Shown: piece after piece, positions 20,122 to 29,882 of the stretch | How positions within the stretch are numbered: the first letter of the stretch is position 1 | Layout: each line of letters opens with the position of its first letter | Source of the DNA: Thiobacillus denitrificans | GTDB taxonomy: Bacteria; Pseudomonadota; Gammaproteobacteria; Burkholderiales; Thiobacillaceae | Reading direction: 5' to 3' | Assembly (NCBI RefSeq): GCF_001530125.1 | Contig: NZ_LDUG01000048.1 | Coordinates: 146,047 to 210,046 of the forward strand | DNA: 64,000 bases | Made by a program: the position numbers and the translations under genes | The notes under the pieces: generated by a model | What the model saw: the letters and a program-made list of their open reading frames with translations, nothing else | Databases searched by the model: none | Told to the model about the DNA's origin: nothing

Positions 20122-20978
20122 AAATCCTCGCGCACGCGCAGGTAGCGCGGAAAGCGCGGCAGGCCGTTTTTCGTCAGGTGCTGGTAGCGATACGTGATGC
20201 GCGTGCCGAGCGGCGGCGGCTGGCGGCGCAGCGCATCGGTGAGGCCGCTGCCGATGCGGAAGCGCTTGCCGTCCGGCATCTCCATGGTCAGCGCACCGGT
20301 CATCCCCTGATATTTCCCCTTGCCCGGCACATGGCCGACGATGACCGCCTCGGTGTCATGCCACGGCTTCAGCTTCAGCAGCGCATCGCTGCGGCCCGTC
20401 AGATAGGGCGCGTCGGCGCGGTGCAGCATCAAGCCTTCGCCGCCCGCGCGCACCACGGCGTCGAGCTGTTTCATCAGCGTGGCGCGATCGGTCACGCGCG
20501 CTTGTCCGACGGCCTGCAGCCAGGGCTGCTTCGCCTGCGCGACGAGTTGCTGCATCTGCGTAACCCGATCAGTGAAGCTGCCCGCCGCGCCGGGCAATTC
20601 AAAAATCAGATAGCGCACCTGCCGCCATTCGGCATCCAGCGGTTCGACTTTGCGCACCGTGCCCGACAGCGCATCGAACTGGTCGCGGCCGATCCACAAC
20701 TCGCCGTCCAGCGGCTGCGCCGGGAAACCGGCGGTAAACCACGCCGGTGCGGGAACGATGCCGCCGCCGCGAAAGCGCAGGCTGCGGCCGTCCCACTGGG
20801 CGCGCACGCCGTCGAATTTCTCGCTGACCCAATACTGGGTGACATCGACGTCGGCGGCGTACACCTCGGCCAGCAGCATGGCCGGGGCAGCCGGCGGCGA
20901 GTCGCTCCATGCCGGATGCGGCAGCCACGCGGCCCACGCCAGCGTCAGCGCGGCCAGTGCGTGCTTCAGGCCAGCCAT
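20118..20978 (-). CDS. Exported ATP-dependent DNA ligase (Lig E type)
   Basis: Minimal ATP-dependent DNA ligase with a signal peptide (residues 1-25, ending AWS), hence probably periplasmic. The 286-residue protein has the nucleotidyltransferase lysine in SEKFDGVRA (Lys 54), later motifs LIFELPG, EGLMLHR and LLKLKPW, and a C-terminal OB-fold (RIGSGLTD...YRYQHLTKNGLPRFPRYLRVRED). ATG 20978 overlaps the upstream GNAT gene by 13 bases. Family members occur in naturally competent proteobacteria and are suggested to repair incoming DNA. Its stop TAG lies in the end of a mobile repeat. Confidence 0.9.
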   Translation of the reverse strand: MAGLKHALAALTLAWAAWLPHPAWSDSPPAAPAMLLAEVYAADVDVTQYWVSEKFDGVRAQWDGRSLRFRGGGIVPAPAWFTAGFPAQPLDGELWIGRDQFDALSGTVRKVEPLDAEWRQVRYLIFELPGAAGSFTDRVTQMQQLVAQAKQPWLQAVGQARVTDRATLMKQLDAVVRAGGEGLMLHRADAPYLTGRSDALLKLKPWHDTEAVIVGHVPGKGKYQGMTGALTMEMPDGKRFRIGSGLTDALRRQPPPLGTRITYRYQHLTKNGLPRFPRYLRVREDF

Positions 20979-21448
20979 TTCTGCATGAACTGCGCATGGC
21001 CCATGGCGGGGTCGAGCCGGTAGGCGGCGAACCCCAGCCGCTGATAGAGCGCGCGGGCGGACGCATTGCCGGCCAGCACTTCGAGCGTGAGCTTGCAGGC
21101 ATCGCGTTCGCGGGCGATCGTCTCGACCTCGGCGAACAACTGCGTCGCAATGCCGCGGCCGCGATGGCTCACCGCGACCACCACGTCGTGCACGTTGACG
21201 AGCGGCTTGCAGGCAAAGGTGGAAAAGCCCTCGATGGCGTTGATGAGGCCGACCGGGGTGATACCGTCGAACGCCAGCACGCTGAAGATGAAGGGGCGTG
21301 CGGCAAGCGATGCGACCAGATTGCCGCGTGCGAAGTCGGACAGCGGTTCGCCGCCGCCGGCCGGGTCGCGCGCGTAGGCGTCCAGCAGATCGACCAGTGC
21401 GGCGGCATGCGCCGGGTTGTCGTAGCGGACGCGAACGCCCTTGATCAT
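20966..21448 (-). CDS. GNAT family N-acetyltransferase
   Basis: A 160-residue acetyl-CoA-dependent acyltransferase of unknown substrate. The acetyl-CoA-binding motif A is VVVAVSHRGRGIATQLFAEVE (R/Q-x-x-G-x-G/A type), followed by LEVLAGNASARALYQRLGF, a standard GNAT C-terminal motif. It overlaps nadC (four bases) upstream and the DNA ligase gene downstream, so the three form one minus-strand operon. Confidence 0.88.
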   Translation of the reverse strand: MIKGVRVRYDNPAHAAALVDLLDAYARDPAGGGEPLSDFARGNLVASLAARPFIFSVLAFDGITPVGLINAIEGFSTFACKPLVNVHDVVVAVSHRGRGIATQLFAEVETIARERDACKLTLEVLAGNASARALYQRLGFAAYRLDPAMGHAQFMQKWLA

Positions 21449-22287
21449 TGCGTGTCGATGCGCATCGACAAATCCACCGCGCGGATATGCTTGGTGAGGC
21501 TGCCGACGGAAATGCGGTCGACCCCGGTTTCGGCCACCGCGCGCACGGTGTCCAGCGTGATGTTGCCGGAGGCTTCGAGCAGGGCGCGGCCATGGGTGAC
21601 CTGCACCGCATGGCGCATGTCGGCGAGGCTGAAGTTGTCGAGCAGGATGAGCGGGGCGCCGGCACTCAGGGCCTGTTCGAGTTCGTGGATGTTTTCCACT
21701 TCGATCTGTACGCTGACCTTGCCCTCGGCCAGATGGAACGCGGCTTCCAGCACCTGCGCGATGCCGCCCGCTGCGGTGATGTGGTTTTCCTTGATCAGGA
21801 TGCCGTCGTAAAGGCCTGTGCGCTGGTTCTGCCCGCCGCCGATGCGCACCGCGTATTTTTCGGCGATGCGCAGGCCGGGCAGGGTCTTGCGGGTGTCGAG
21901 AATGGCGGCATGCGTGCCGCGCACGGCCTCGATATAGGGCCGGGTGGCGGTGGCCACCGCCGACAGGGTCTGCAGGAAATTCAGCGCCAGGCGCTCGGCG
22001 GTCAGCAGCGCACGCGCGTTGCCGCTGATCTCGACCAGCACGCTGCCGGCGGCGACGGCGTCACCCTCGTTCACCTGCCATTCGATGACACAACCGAGGT
22101 CGAGTGCCTGAAAACAGGCGTCGAACCATGGCCGGCCGGCGATCACGGCGGCCTCTCGGCTGATGACGCGCGCGCGCGCGGTTTGCGTCGCGGGGATGAG
22201 CCGGGCGGTGAGGTCGCCGCTGCCGACATCTTCCTCCAGCGCGCGCGCGACATCGGACAAAACCTGTTCTACATTCAATTCAGACAT
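21445..22287 (-). CDS. nadC: Nicotinate-nucleotide pyrophosphorylase (quinolinate PRTase)
   Basis: Converts quinolinate and PRPP into nicotinate mononucleotide in de novo NAD synthesis. The 280-residue product has the N-terminal domain with EEDVGSGDLTARLIP, the substrate-binding LNFLQTLSAVAT and DTRKTLPGLR, and the C-terminal barrel with ILIKENHI and LEASGNITLDTV. Length is typical. It leads an overlapping operon with a GNAT gene and the exported ligase. nadE, acting later in the pathway, is at 13547. Confidence 0.96.
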   Translation of the reverse strand: MSELNVEQVLSDVARALEEDVGSGDLTARLIPATQTARARVISREAAVIAGRPWFDACFQALDLGCVIEWQVNEGDAVAAGSVLVEISGNARALLTAERLALNFLQTLSAVATATRPYIEAVRGTHAAILDTRKTLPGLRIAEKYAVRIGGGQNQRTGLYDGILIKENHITAAGGIAQVLEAAFHLAEGKVSVQIEVENIHELEQALSAGAPLILLDNFSLADMRHAVQVTHGRALLEASGNITLDTVRAVAETGVDRISVGSLTKHIRAVDLSMRIDTQ

Positions 22288-22339
22288 GGCGGGTTGAAAT
22301 CGGCCGAAATGCCACTATTTGGAAAGCACTGAATATACC

Positions 22340-22478
22340 CTAGGGAGACGCTGATTAATCCGTCTTTGCGAGGAGCGAAGCGACGCGGCAATCCAGAAAT
22401 GCCCGCTTAATCAATGCGCTGGATTGCCGCGCTTCGCTCGCAATGACGGCTATATCGAATTAATCAGTGTTTCCCTAG
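22340..22478. mobile_element. CTAG-flanked miniature element, copy 2
   Basis: A 139-bp element with CTAG at both ends and near-identical terminal inverted repeats GGGAGACGCTGATTAAT / ATTAATCAGTGTTTCCC. It differs from copy 3 (50556-50694) at only two bases by eye. It carries no coding capacity. It is directly followed by the larger nested element at 22478-22743. Confidence 0.92.
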
Positions 22479-22743
22479 AGCCTATTTCAGCAGGAATCAT
22501 GCCCCGAGTTGAGACCAGGATCGGATGGATGCAAGGCGCAGTGCGCCGGCAATGGTCATCCATTGCCAAGCACTGCAACGCCGCAGACGCCGATCCTGGT
22601 CTCAACCCGAAGGGCCGGTTGCCTGCGGGCGCTTGGCCGCGTTGCGGGTCGCTTATTTGGAACGACCAAACTTCGCTCCCCGCGCCTTGCCCTGCATCCC
22701 GCAGGCAACCGGCTCGGGGTATGATTCCTACTGAAATAGGCTC
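22478..22743. mobile_element. 266-bp nested inverted-repeat element
   Basis: Outer arms 22478-22508 and 22713-22743 are 31-bp inverted repeats with 29 matches, beginning GAGCCTATTTCAG. Inside lie two perfect 16-bp inverted pairs: TTGAGACCAGGATCGG (22509-22524 with 22590-22605) and GCCGGTTGCCTGCGGG (22614-22629 with 22698-22713), plus a small GGCAATGG / CCATTGCC hairpin. The strand can fold into a cruciform with two side arms. It has no ORF of note and looks like a non-autonomous transposable element. It fills the region upstream of clpB. Confidence 0.85.
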
Positions 22744-22761
22744 TTAGACACGAGGCCACTT

Positions 22762-25353
<2,592 letters not shown>

Positions 25354-25410
25354 TCGGGCTGGGACGGTAATGCGAGAGGGTGGGGTTACCCACCTTGCAT
25401 TTATGCTGGA

Positions 25411-25444
25411 AACGACAAGGGCCGCGAATGCGGCCCTTGTCGTT
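25411..25444. terminator. Strong bidirectional terminator hairpin
   Basis: Perfect 15-bp stem AACGACAAGGGCCGC / GCGGCCCTTGTCGTT with a GAAT tetraloop, between the convergent clpB and E2-E3 fusion genes. The stem is exact and central to the gap, as expected for a shared terminator. Confidence 0.8.
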
Positions 25445-25459
25445 GGAGCTTGCGAAGGA

Positions 25460-28459
25460 TTATTTTTTCGCGGTGCGCCGCAGGCGGTTCAGCAGTCGGC
25501 GCGCCAGTTCGCCGAACAACTCGGTCTGCGTCGGGTGCGGGAAGATTGCCTTGGCGACCTGGGTCAGCGTCATCTCGCCCGCCACCATCATCACGCCGAT
25601 ACCGATCAGGGTGTCGGTGTGGTCGGCGAGGTAGTGCACGCCGATGATGCGGCCGGTGGCCTTGTCGGCCACCAGCTTGATCATGCCTTCAGTTTCGCCG
25701 GTGATCATCGCCTTGGCGTCGATGCTCATCGGCATCTTGGCCTCCACCGCGTCGATTCCCTTTGCCTTCGCCTGCGTCACGGACAGGCCGACGAAGCCGG
25801 CCTGTGGGCGCGAGAAGGTGACGCCGCAGTCGCGGTCCTGGTCGTATTCGGATGCGTGCCCCAGCAGGTTGTTTGCAGCGACGCGGCCCTGGGTGGCGGC
25901 GGTGTGGGCAAGCATGTATCCGCCGATCACGTCGCCCACTGCGTAGATGTTCGCCGCGCTGGTCTGGCAGCGCGCGTTGACCTTGATCGCCGCGCCGTCG
26001 AGCTCGACGCCGACCTTGTCCAGGTTCAGCTTGCTGGTGTCGGGGCGCTTGCCGGTGGCCATCAGGATGACGTCGCAGTCGAACACCGACTCGACGCCTT
26101 CCTTGTTGGCGTAGCGCAGCTTCATCGCGCCGGGCTTGCCGCTGGCTTCCTTGATGTCAGCGTTGGTAACGACGGTTATTTCCTTCTCCAGCGAGGCGAT
26201 CAGCGTTTTACCAATTTCCTCCTCGATTTCGGCGAGGATGCGCTCGTGGCGCTCCAGCATCAGCACTTCGGTGCCGAAGTCGCGGAAGATCTGCGCCATC
26301 TCGACACCGATGACGCCGCCGCCGACGATGCCGAGTTTCTTCGGCGGGCTGGCGAGGTTCCAGATGGTGTCGGAGGTGACCACGCCGCCGGTCGCCAGGT
26401 TTTCGCGCGCGCCGGGAATCGGCGGCATGAAGGAGGGGGCGCCCGTTGCAATAACCGCCGCGCCGAAGCTGACGGTGTACGGCTCGCCCTCGACCGGGGT
26501 GATCTTCAGCGTGTGGGCGTCGACGAATTCGCCGTAGCCTTCGCGCACGTCGATCTTCATGCCCTTGTCTGCCTTCAGCGCCATCTCGCCGCGGCTCGTC
26601 TGCACCCAGCGGCGGTGCTTCTCGACCTGTTCCCAGTTGAGCTTCGGCGTGTTGGTGCCGTCGACGCCCATCTCGGCATCGTGCGCGCGGTTGCGGATGA
26701 CGTCCGCCGCGGCGCGCCAGGCCTTGGACGGGATGCAGCCGCGCCACAGGCATTCGCCGCCGGGGAAGGGCTCATTGTTGACCATCATGACACGGACGCC
26801 ATGGTCGGCGAGGTCGCGCGCGCAGTCCTCGCCGCCAGGGCCGCCGCCGACGACGACGACCGGGAAGTCCCAATTACCCTCGGGGATGGGCGACAGCGGC
26901 GCGCTGGTGGTGGTTGCGCCGGCGACGGCTTCAGCTGCCGCCGCTCCACCCGACATCCAGGCTTCGGGCGCTTCGATGGTCTGCTTCAGCGTGGCCAGAT
27001 ACAGCGCCACGTCGGCACCGTTCAGCACGCGGTGGTCGCCGGTAATGGTGAAGGGTGTGCCCTGCGGGCCATTCGCTGCAATCGCCAGGATCGCGGCGAT
27101 GCCGGGGGTGGGGATCGCGGTGAAGTGCGACACGCCCAGCATGCCCATGTTGGAGATGGTGAAGGTGGGGTTGGAATATTCGGCGGGTGCCAGCTTGCGC
27201 ACGCGGGCGCGCTCGACCAGACCGGTCCAGTCGGCCTGCAGCGCTTCCAGCGGTTTCTTCTCGATGCCATGCAGGATCGGCACCACCAGGCCGCCGTCGT
27301 TCGACATCACGGCGACGCCGAAGTCGTGGTTCGTGCGCTCGACCAGCTTGTCGACCGGCTGGTAGGCCCAGTTCATGCGCGGGAATTTCGCCATCGCCAC
27401 TGAACAGGCCTTGGCGATCGCCACCGTGACCGAAACCTTCTTCGCCTTGGCGGCGGCGGTCAGTGCGGCGGTGTTGATGTTCATCGTGACGTTGAAGGTC
27501 GGCAGCGTGAGCGAGGCGGTCATCGCGTGGCTCACCGCCTTTTCCATTGAGGTCATTTTGCGACCCTGGCCCGGCACGTCGACCTGCGGCAACGAGTGCG
27601 CGACCTCCTGCATCGACGGGCGCGCGCGCGCCACATCGGCGGCGACGATCATGCCGGACGGGCCGGTGCCGGCGAGGCCGCTGAGGTTCACCCCCAGCTG
27701 CGCCGCCACCTTGCGCGCATAGGGGCTGGCCTGGCGGCCTTGCGGACGGCCCACCGGCGGCAGGGTGCCGGCGGCGGACACCTGTACGGGTGCGGCCTTC
27801 GGCATGGGGATGTGTGCCGGCCTGTCGGCCGCAGGCGGTGCGACCTTGTGCGTGTCCTTGACCTTGTGGTCGGCGCTGATGATGACGCCGGTGTCGTTGG
27901 CCTTGGAGGCGTCGTCGACGATGAAGCCCATCGGGTGGCCGACCTCGACCACGCTGCCGATGTCGGCGATGGGGCCGGAGAGGAAGCCGTCCTGGAATAC
28001 CTCGACGTCCATGATGGCCTTGTCGGTTTCCACCGTGGCGACGATGTCGCCGCGCTTGATCGCATCACCCGGCTGTTTTTCCCAGGTGACGACGACGCCT
28101 TCGGTCATGGTGTCCGACAGCTGCGGCATCACGATCGGCGTGCCGGCATGGTGCGGAATCATTTCGGTCTGCGCCTGTTCCGCCACCACTTCGTCGGCGG
28201 CGATTGCCACGTCGCCTGCGGTATCGGTGATGTAGCCGAGCGCGGCGCCGACGGCGATGGTCGCGCCGACGTCAGCCAGCGGGCCGGCCAGATAGCCGGC
28301 CTTGAACACTTCGACGTCCATGATGGCCTTGTCGGTCTCGACCGTGGCGACGATGTCGCCGCGCTCGACCTTATCGCCGGCCTGCTTTTCCCAGGTGACG
28401 ACCACGCCCTCGGTCATGGTGTCCGAGAGCTGCGGCATCGTGATGGCGTAATGATTCAT
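25460..28459 (-). CDS. Fused pyruvate dehydrogenase E2-E3 (acetyltransferase plus lipoamide dehydrogenase)
   Basis: A 999-residue fusion of two pyruvate dehydrogenase components. In order: lipoyl domain 1 (lipoyl Lys 44 in ETDKAIMD), lipoyl domain 2 (Lys 147), Ala/Pro linker, E1/E3-binding domain (ASPYARKVAAQLGV, about 245-278), acetyltransferase domain (about 300-500), Ala-rich linker (502-530), then a complete E3 flavoprotein (about 532-999) with VVVVGGGPGG, redox pair C570/C575 in GGECLWRGCIPSK, NAD site IVGGGVIGVE and C-terminal HPTQTE. The E2 motif reads HRVLNG instead of HRxxDG. One uninterrupted frame covers both parts. The start lacks a canonical ribosome site because a repeat occupies that place. 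E1 genes lie upstream. Confidence 0.93.
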   Translation of the reverse strand: MNHYAITMPQLSDTMTEGVVVTWEKQAGDKVERGDIVATVETDKAIMDVEVFKAGYLAGPLADVGATIAVGAALGYITDTAGDVAIAADEVVAEQAQTEMIPHHAGTPIVMPQLSDTMTEGVVVTWEKQPGDAIKRGDIVATVETDKAIMDVEVFQDGFLSGPIADIGSVVEVGHPMGFIVDDASKANDTGVIISADHKVKDTHKVAPPAADRPAHIPMPKAAPVQVSAAGTLPPVGRPQGRQASPYARKVAAQLGVNLSGLAGTGPSGMIVAADVARARPSMQEVAHSLPQVDVPGQGRKMTSMEKAVSHAMTASLTLPTFNVTMNINTAALTAAAKAKKVSVTVAIAKACSVAMAKFPRMNWAYQPVDKLVERTNHDFGVAVMSNDGGLVVPILHGIEKKPLEALQADWTGLVERARVRKLAPAEYSNPTFTISNMGMLGVSHFTAIPTPGIAAILAIAANGPQGTPFTITGDHRVLNGADVALYLATLKQTIEAPEAWMSGGAAAAEAVAGATTTSAPLSPIPEGNWDFPVVVVGGGPGGEDCARDLADHGVRVMMVNNEPFPGGECLWRGCIPSKAWRAAADVIRNRAHDAEMGVDGTNTPKLNWEQVEKHRRWVQTSRGEMALKADKGMKIDVREGYGEFVDAHTLKITPVEGEPYTVSFGAAVIATGAPSFMPPIPGARENLATGGVVTSDTIWNLASPPKKLGIVGGGVIGVEMAQIFRDFGTEVLMLERHERILAEIEEEIGKTLIASLEKEITVVTNADIKEASGKPGAMKLRYANKEGVESVFDCDVILMATGKRPDTSKLNLDKVGVELDGAAIKVNARCQTSAANIYAVGDVIGGYMLAHTAATQGRVAANNLLGHASEYDQDRDCGVTFSRPQAGFVGLSVTQAKAKGIDAVEAKMPMSIDAKAMITGETEGMIKLVADKATGRIIGVHYLADHTDTLIGIGVMMVAGEMTLTQVAKAIFPHPTQTELFGELARRLLNRLRRTAKK

Positions 28460-28488
28460 AGGATTCAGGGGTCAGGATTCAGGGGTCA
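28460..28488. repeat. TCAGGGG repeat, downstream flank of four-helix-bundle gene
   Basis: Two tandem units of GGATTCAGGGGTCA occupy the gap between the four-helix-bundle gene stop and the E2-E3 start. The TGA stop of the former lies within the repeat. A copy in opposite orientation lies at 28865-28890 on the other side of the gene. Confidence 0.75.
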
Positions 28489-28857
28489 GGGAGTTGGCGA
28501 TAGTTTGGCGGTCAGTGCGCTTCTCAGACCGTGCAACATACGGCCAACCTCGTTGGTCTGCTCAAGCAGACAAAGCAACACGGCTTGGGGGATGTAACCC
28601 AGCCGGTGCGCGAGTTCAAGCTGTGTTTCTGCTTCAGCAAGCGAACCCTGTGAAATCGATAGAAAACGCAAGTAATCCTTCGTCGAACTTCTTGCGTGAC
28701 CTTCGGCAATATTGGAGGGGATGGAAACGGCTGCACGCTGGAGTTGATTGGCCAGTGCATAGGTTTCCCTGAAAGGGAAGGATTCAGTAGTTCGGTAGAT
28801 GCTTTCTATCAGTTCCATTGCTATCTGCCAGACTTTCAGATCACGGTAGTTTTTCAC
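28486..28857 (-). CDS. Four-helix bundle protein (23S rRNA intervening-sequence protein family)
   Basis: A 123-residue protein starting at GTG 28857 (KNYRDLKVWQIAMELIESIY), with the family motifs FPFRETYALANQLQRAAVSI, PSNIAEGHAR, YLRFLSISQGSLAEAETQLE and a last helix. Homologues are encoded in 23S rRNA intervening sequences, near diversity-generating retroelements, and as dispersed single genes; their role is unclear. ATG 28893 overlaps the pdhB stop but would translate the flanking repeat. The gene sits inside the pyruvate dehydrogenase operon between inverted TCAGGGG-type repeats, suggesting insertion as a cassette. Confidence 0.85.
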   Translation of the reverse strand: MKNYRDLKVWQIAMELIESIYRTTESFPFRETYALANQLQRAAVSIPSNIAEGHARSSTKDYLRFLSISQGSLAEAETQLELAHRLGYIPQAVLLCLLEQTNEVGRMLHGLRSALTAKLSPTP

Positions 28858-28864
28858 GCCCTGC

Positions 28865-28890
28865 CCCCTGAATCCTGACTCCTGATCCCT
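28865..28890. repeat. TCAGGGG repeat, upstream flank of four-helix-bundle gene
   Basis: CCCCTGAATCCTGACTCCTG and following bases: inverted relative to the copy at 28460-28488. It lies between the pdhB stop and the four-helix-bundle start. Confidence 0.7.
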
Positions 28891-29873
28891 CATGCCTTGC
28901 CAAACAGCTTCAGAACGGCCTTCACCACATCCTCGTGATCCGGGATGGCCGCTTTTTCCAGCGTGTGGTTGTAGGGCTGCGGCACCAGCGCCGAGTGGAC
29001 GCGCACGGGGGCGGCATCCAGTTCGAAGAAGCACTCCTCATTGATGGTGGCGATCACTTCGGCGCCGACCCCGACCGGCGCTTCGTCTTCCTCGGCGATG
29101 ACGACGCGGTGGGTCTTGCTGACCGATTTCCTGATGCCGTCGCGATCCAGCGGCGAGAGCGAATACAGGTCGACGACCTCAGCCGAAATGCCATACTGCT
29201 TGTCGAGGATTTCGGCGGCCTTCAGGCACCAGTGCACCGAGATGTTGTAGCCGAAGAGCGTGACGTCGGTACCGGCGCGCGCGACGTCCGAGCCTTCCAG
29301 CGGATGGAAGTATTCGCCGTCGGGCACTTCGCCCTTCATGTTGTACATGAGTTCGTGTTCGTTGATGAACACCGGGTCGTCGCAGCGGATCGCCGACTTC
29401 AGCAGACCGTAGGCCTGCCTGGGGTTGGACGGCGTCACCACGCGCAGGCCGGCGATGCCCATGAACACCTTTTCCATGCGCGCCGAGTGCTGCGCGCCGA
29501 GCTGGTGCGCAGCACCACCGGCGGAGCGGAACACGCACGGCGCGGTCAGCTGGCCGCCCGACATGTAGCGAATCTTGGCGGCGGAGTTGAACATCTGGTC
29601 CATCGCCAGCCAGGCGAAGTTGACTGACATGATCTCGATGATCGGGCGCACGCCGAGGAAGGAAGCGCCGATGCCGAGACCGGTGAAGCCGCCTTCGGAA
29701 ATTGGCGTGTCCATCACGCGCAGCGGGCCGTATTTTTCGTACAGGCCCTTGGTGGCCTTGTAGGTGCCGCCGGCCACGCCGATGTCTTCGCCCATACAGA
29801 TGACCATCGGGTCACGCGACATTTCTTCGTCGTGGGCGCGTTGGATCGCTTCCCACAGCATGATTTGAGCCAT
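28890..29873 (-). CDS. pdhB: Pyruvate dehydrogenase E1 beta subunit
   Basis: Beta subunit of the heterotetrameric thiamine-diphosphate E1 component. The 327-residue product begins MAQIMLWEAIQRAHDEEM and carries GEDIGVAGGTYKATKGL, TPISEGGFTGLGIGAS and the C-terminal domain with VVDLYSLSPLD. It is close in style to the chloroplast/cyanobacterial type. A GGAAA ribosome site precedes ATG 29873. It lies 9 bases after pdhA. This alpha/beta E1 differs from the single-chain AceE of most gamma- and betaproteobacteria. Confidence 0.94.
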   Translation of the reverse strand: MAQIMLWEAIQRAHDEEMSRDPMVICMGEDIGVAGGTYKATKGLYEKYGPLRVMDTPISEGGFTGLGIGASFLGVRPIIEIMSVNFAWLAMDQMFNSAAKIRYMSGGQLTAPCVFRSAGGAAHQLGAQHSARMEKVFMGIAGLRVVTPSNPRQAYGLLKSAIRCDDPVFINEHELMYNMKGEVPDGEYFHPLEGSDVARAGTDVTLFGYNISVHWCLKAAEILDKQYGISAEVVDLYSLSPLDRDGIRKSVSKTHRVVIAEEDEAPVGVGAEVIATINEECFFELDAAPVRVHSALVPQPYNHTLEKAAIPDHEDVVKAVLKLFGKA

Positions 29874-29882
29874 GTTTTTTCC

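Noticed and set aside
22660-22700. Sigma-32 promoter for clpB (TTGGAA ... CCCCGC)
   Set aside because: The -10 does not fit CCCCAT and the site lies within the nested inverted-repeat element; evidence too weak.
22424-22747. Small plus-strand frames of 67-107 codons before clpB
   Set aside because: They lie entirely inside the two repeat elements and reflect repeat sequence, not a gene.
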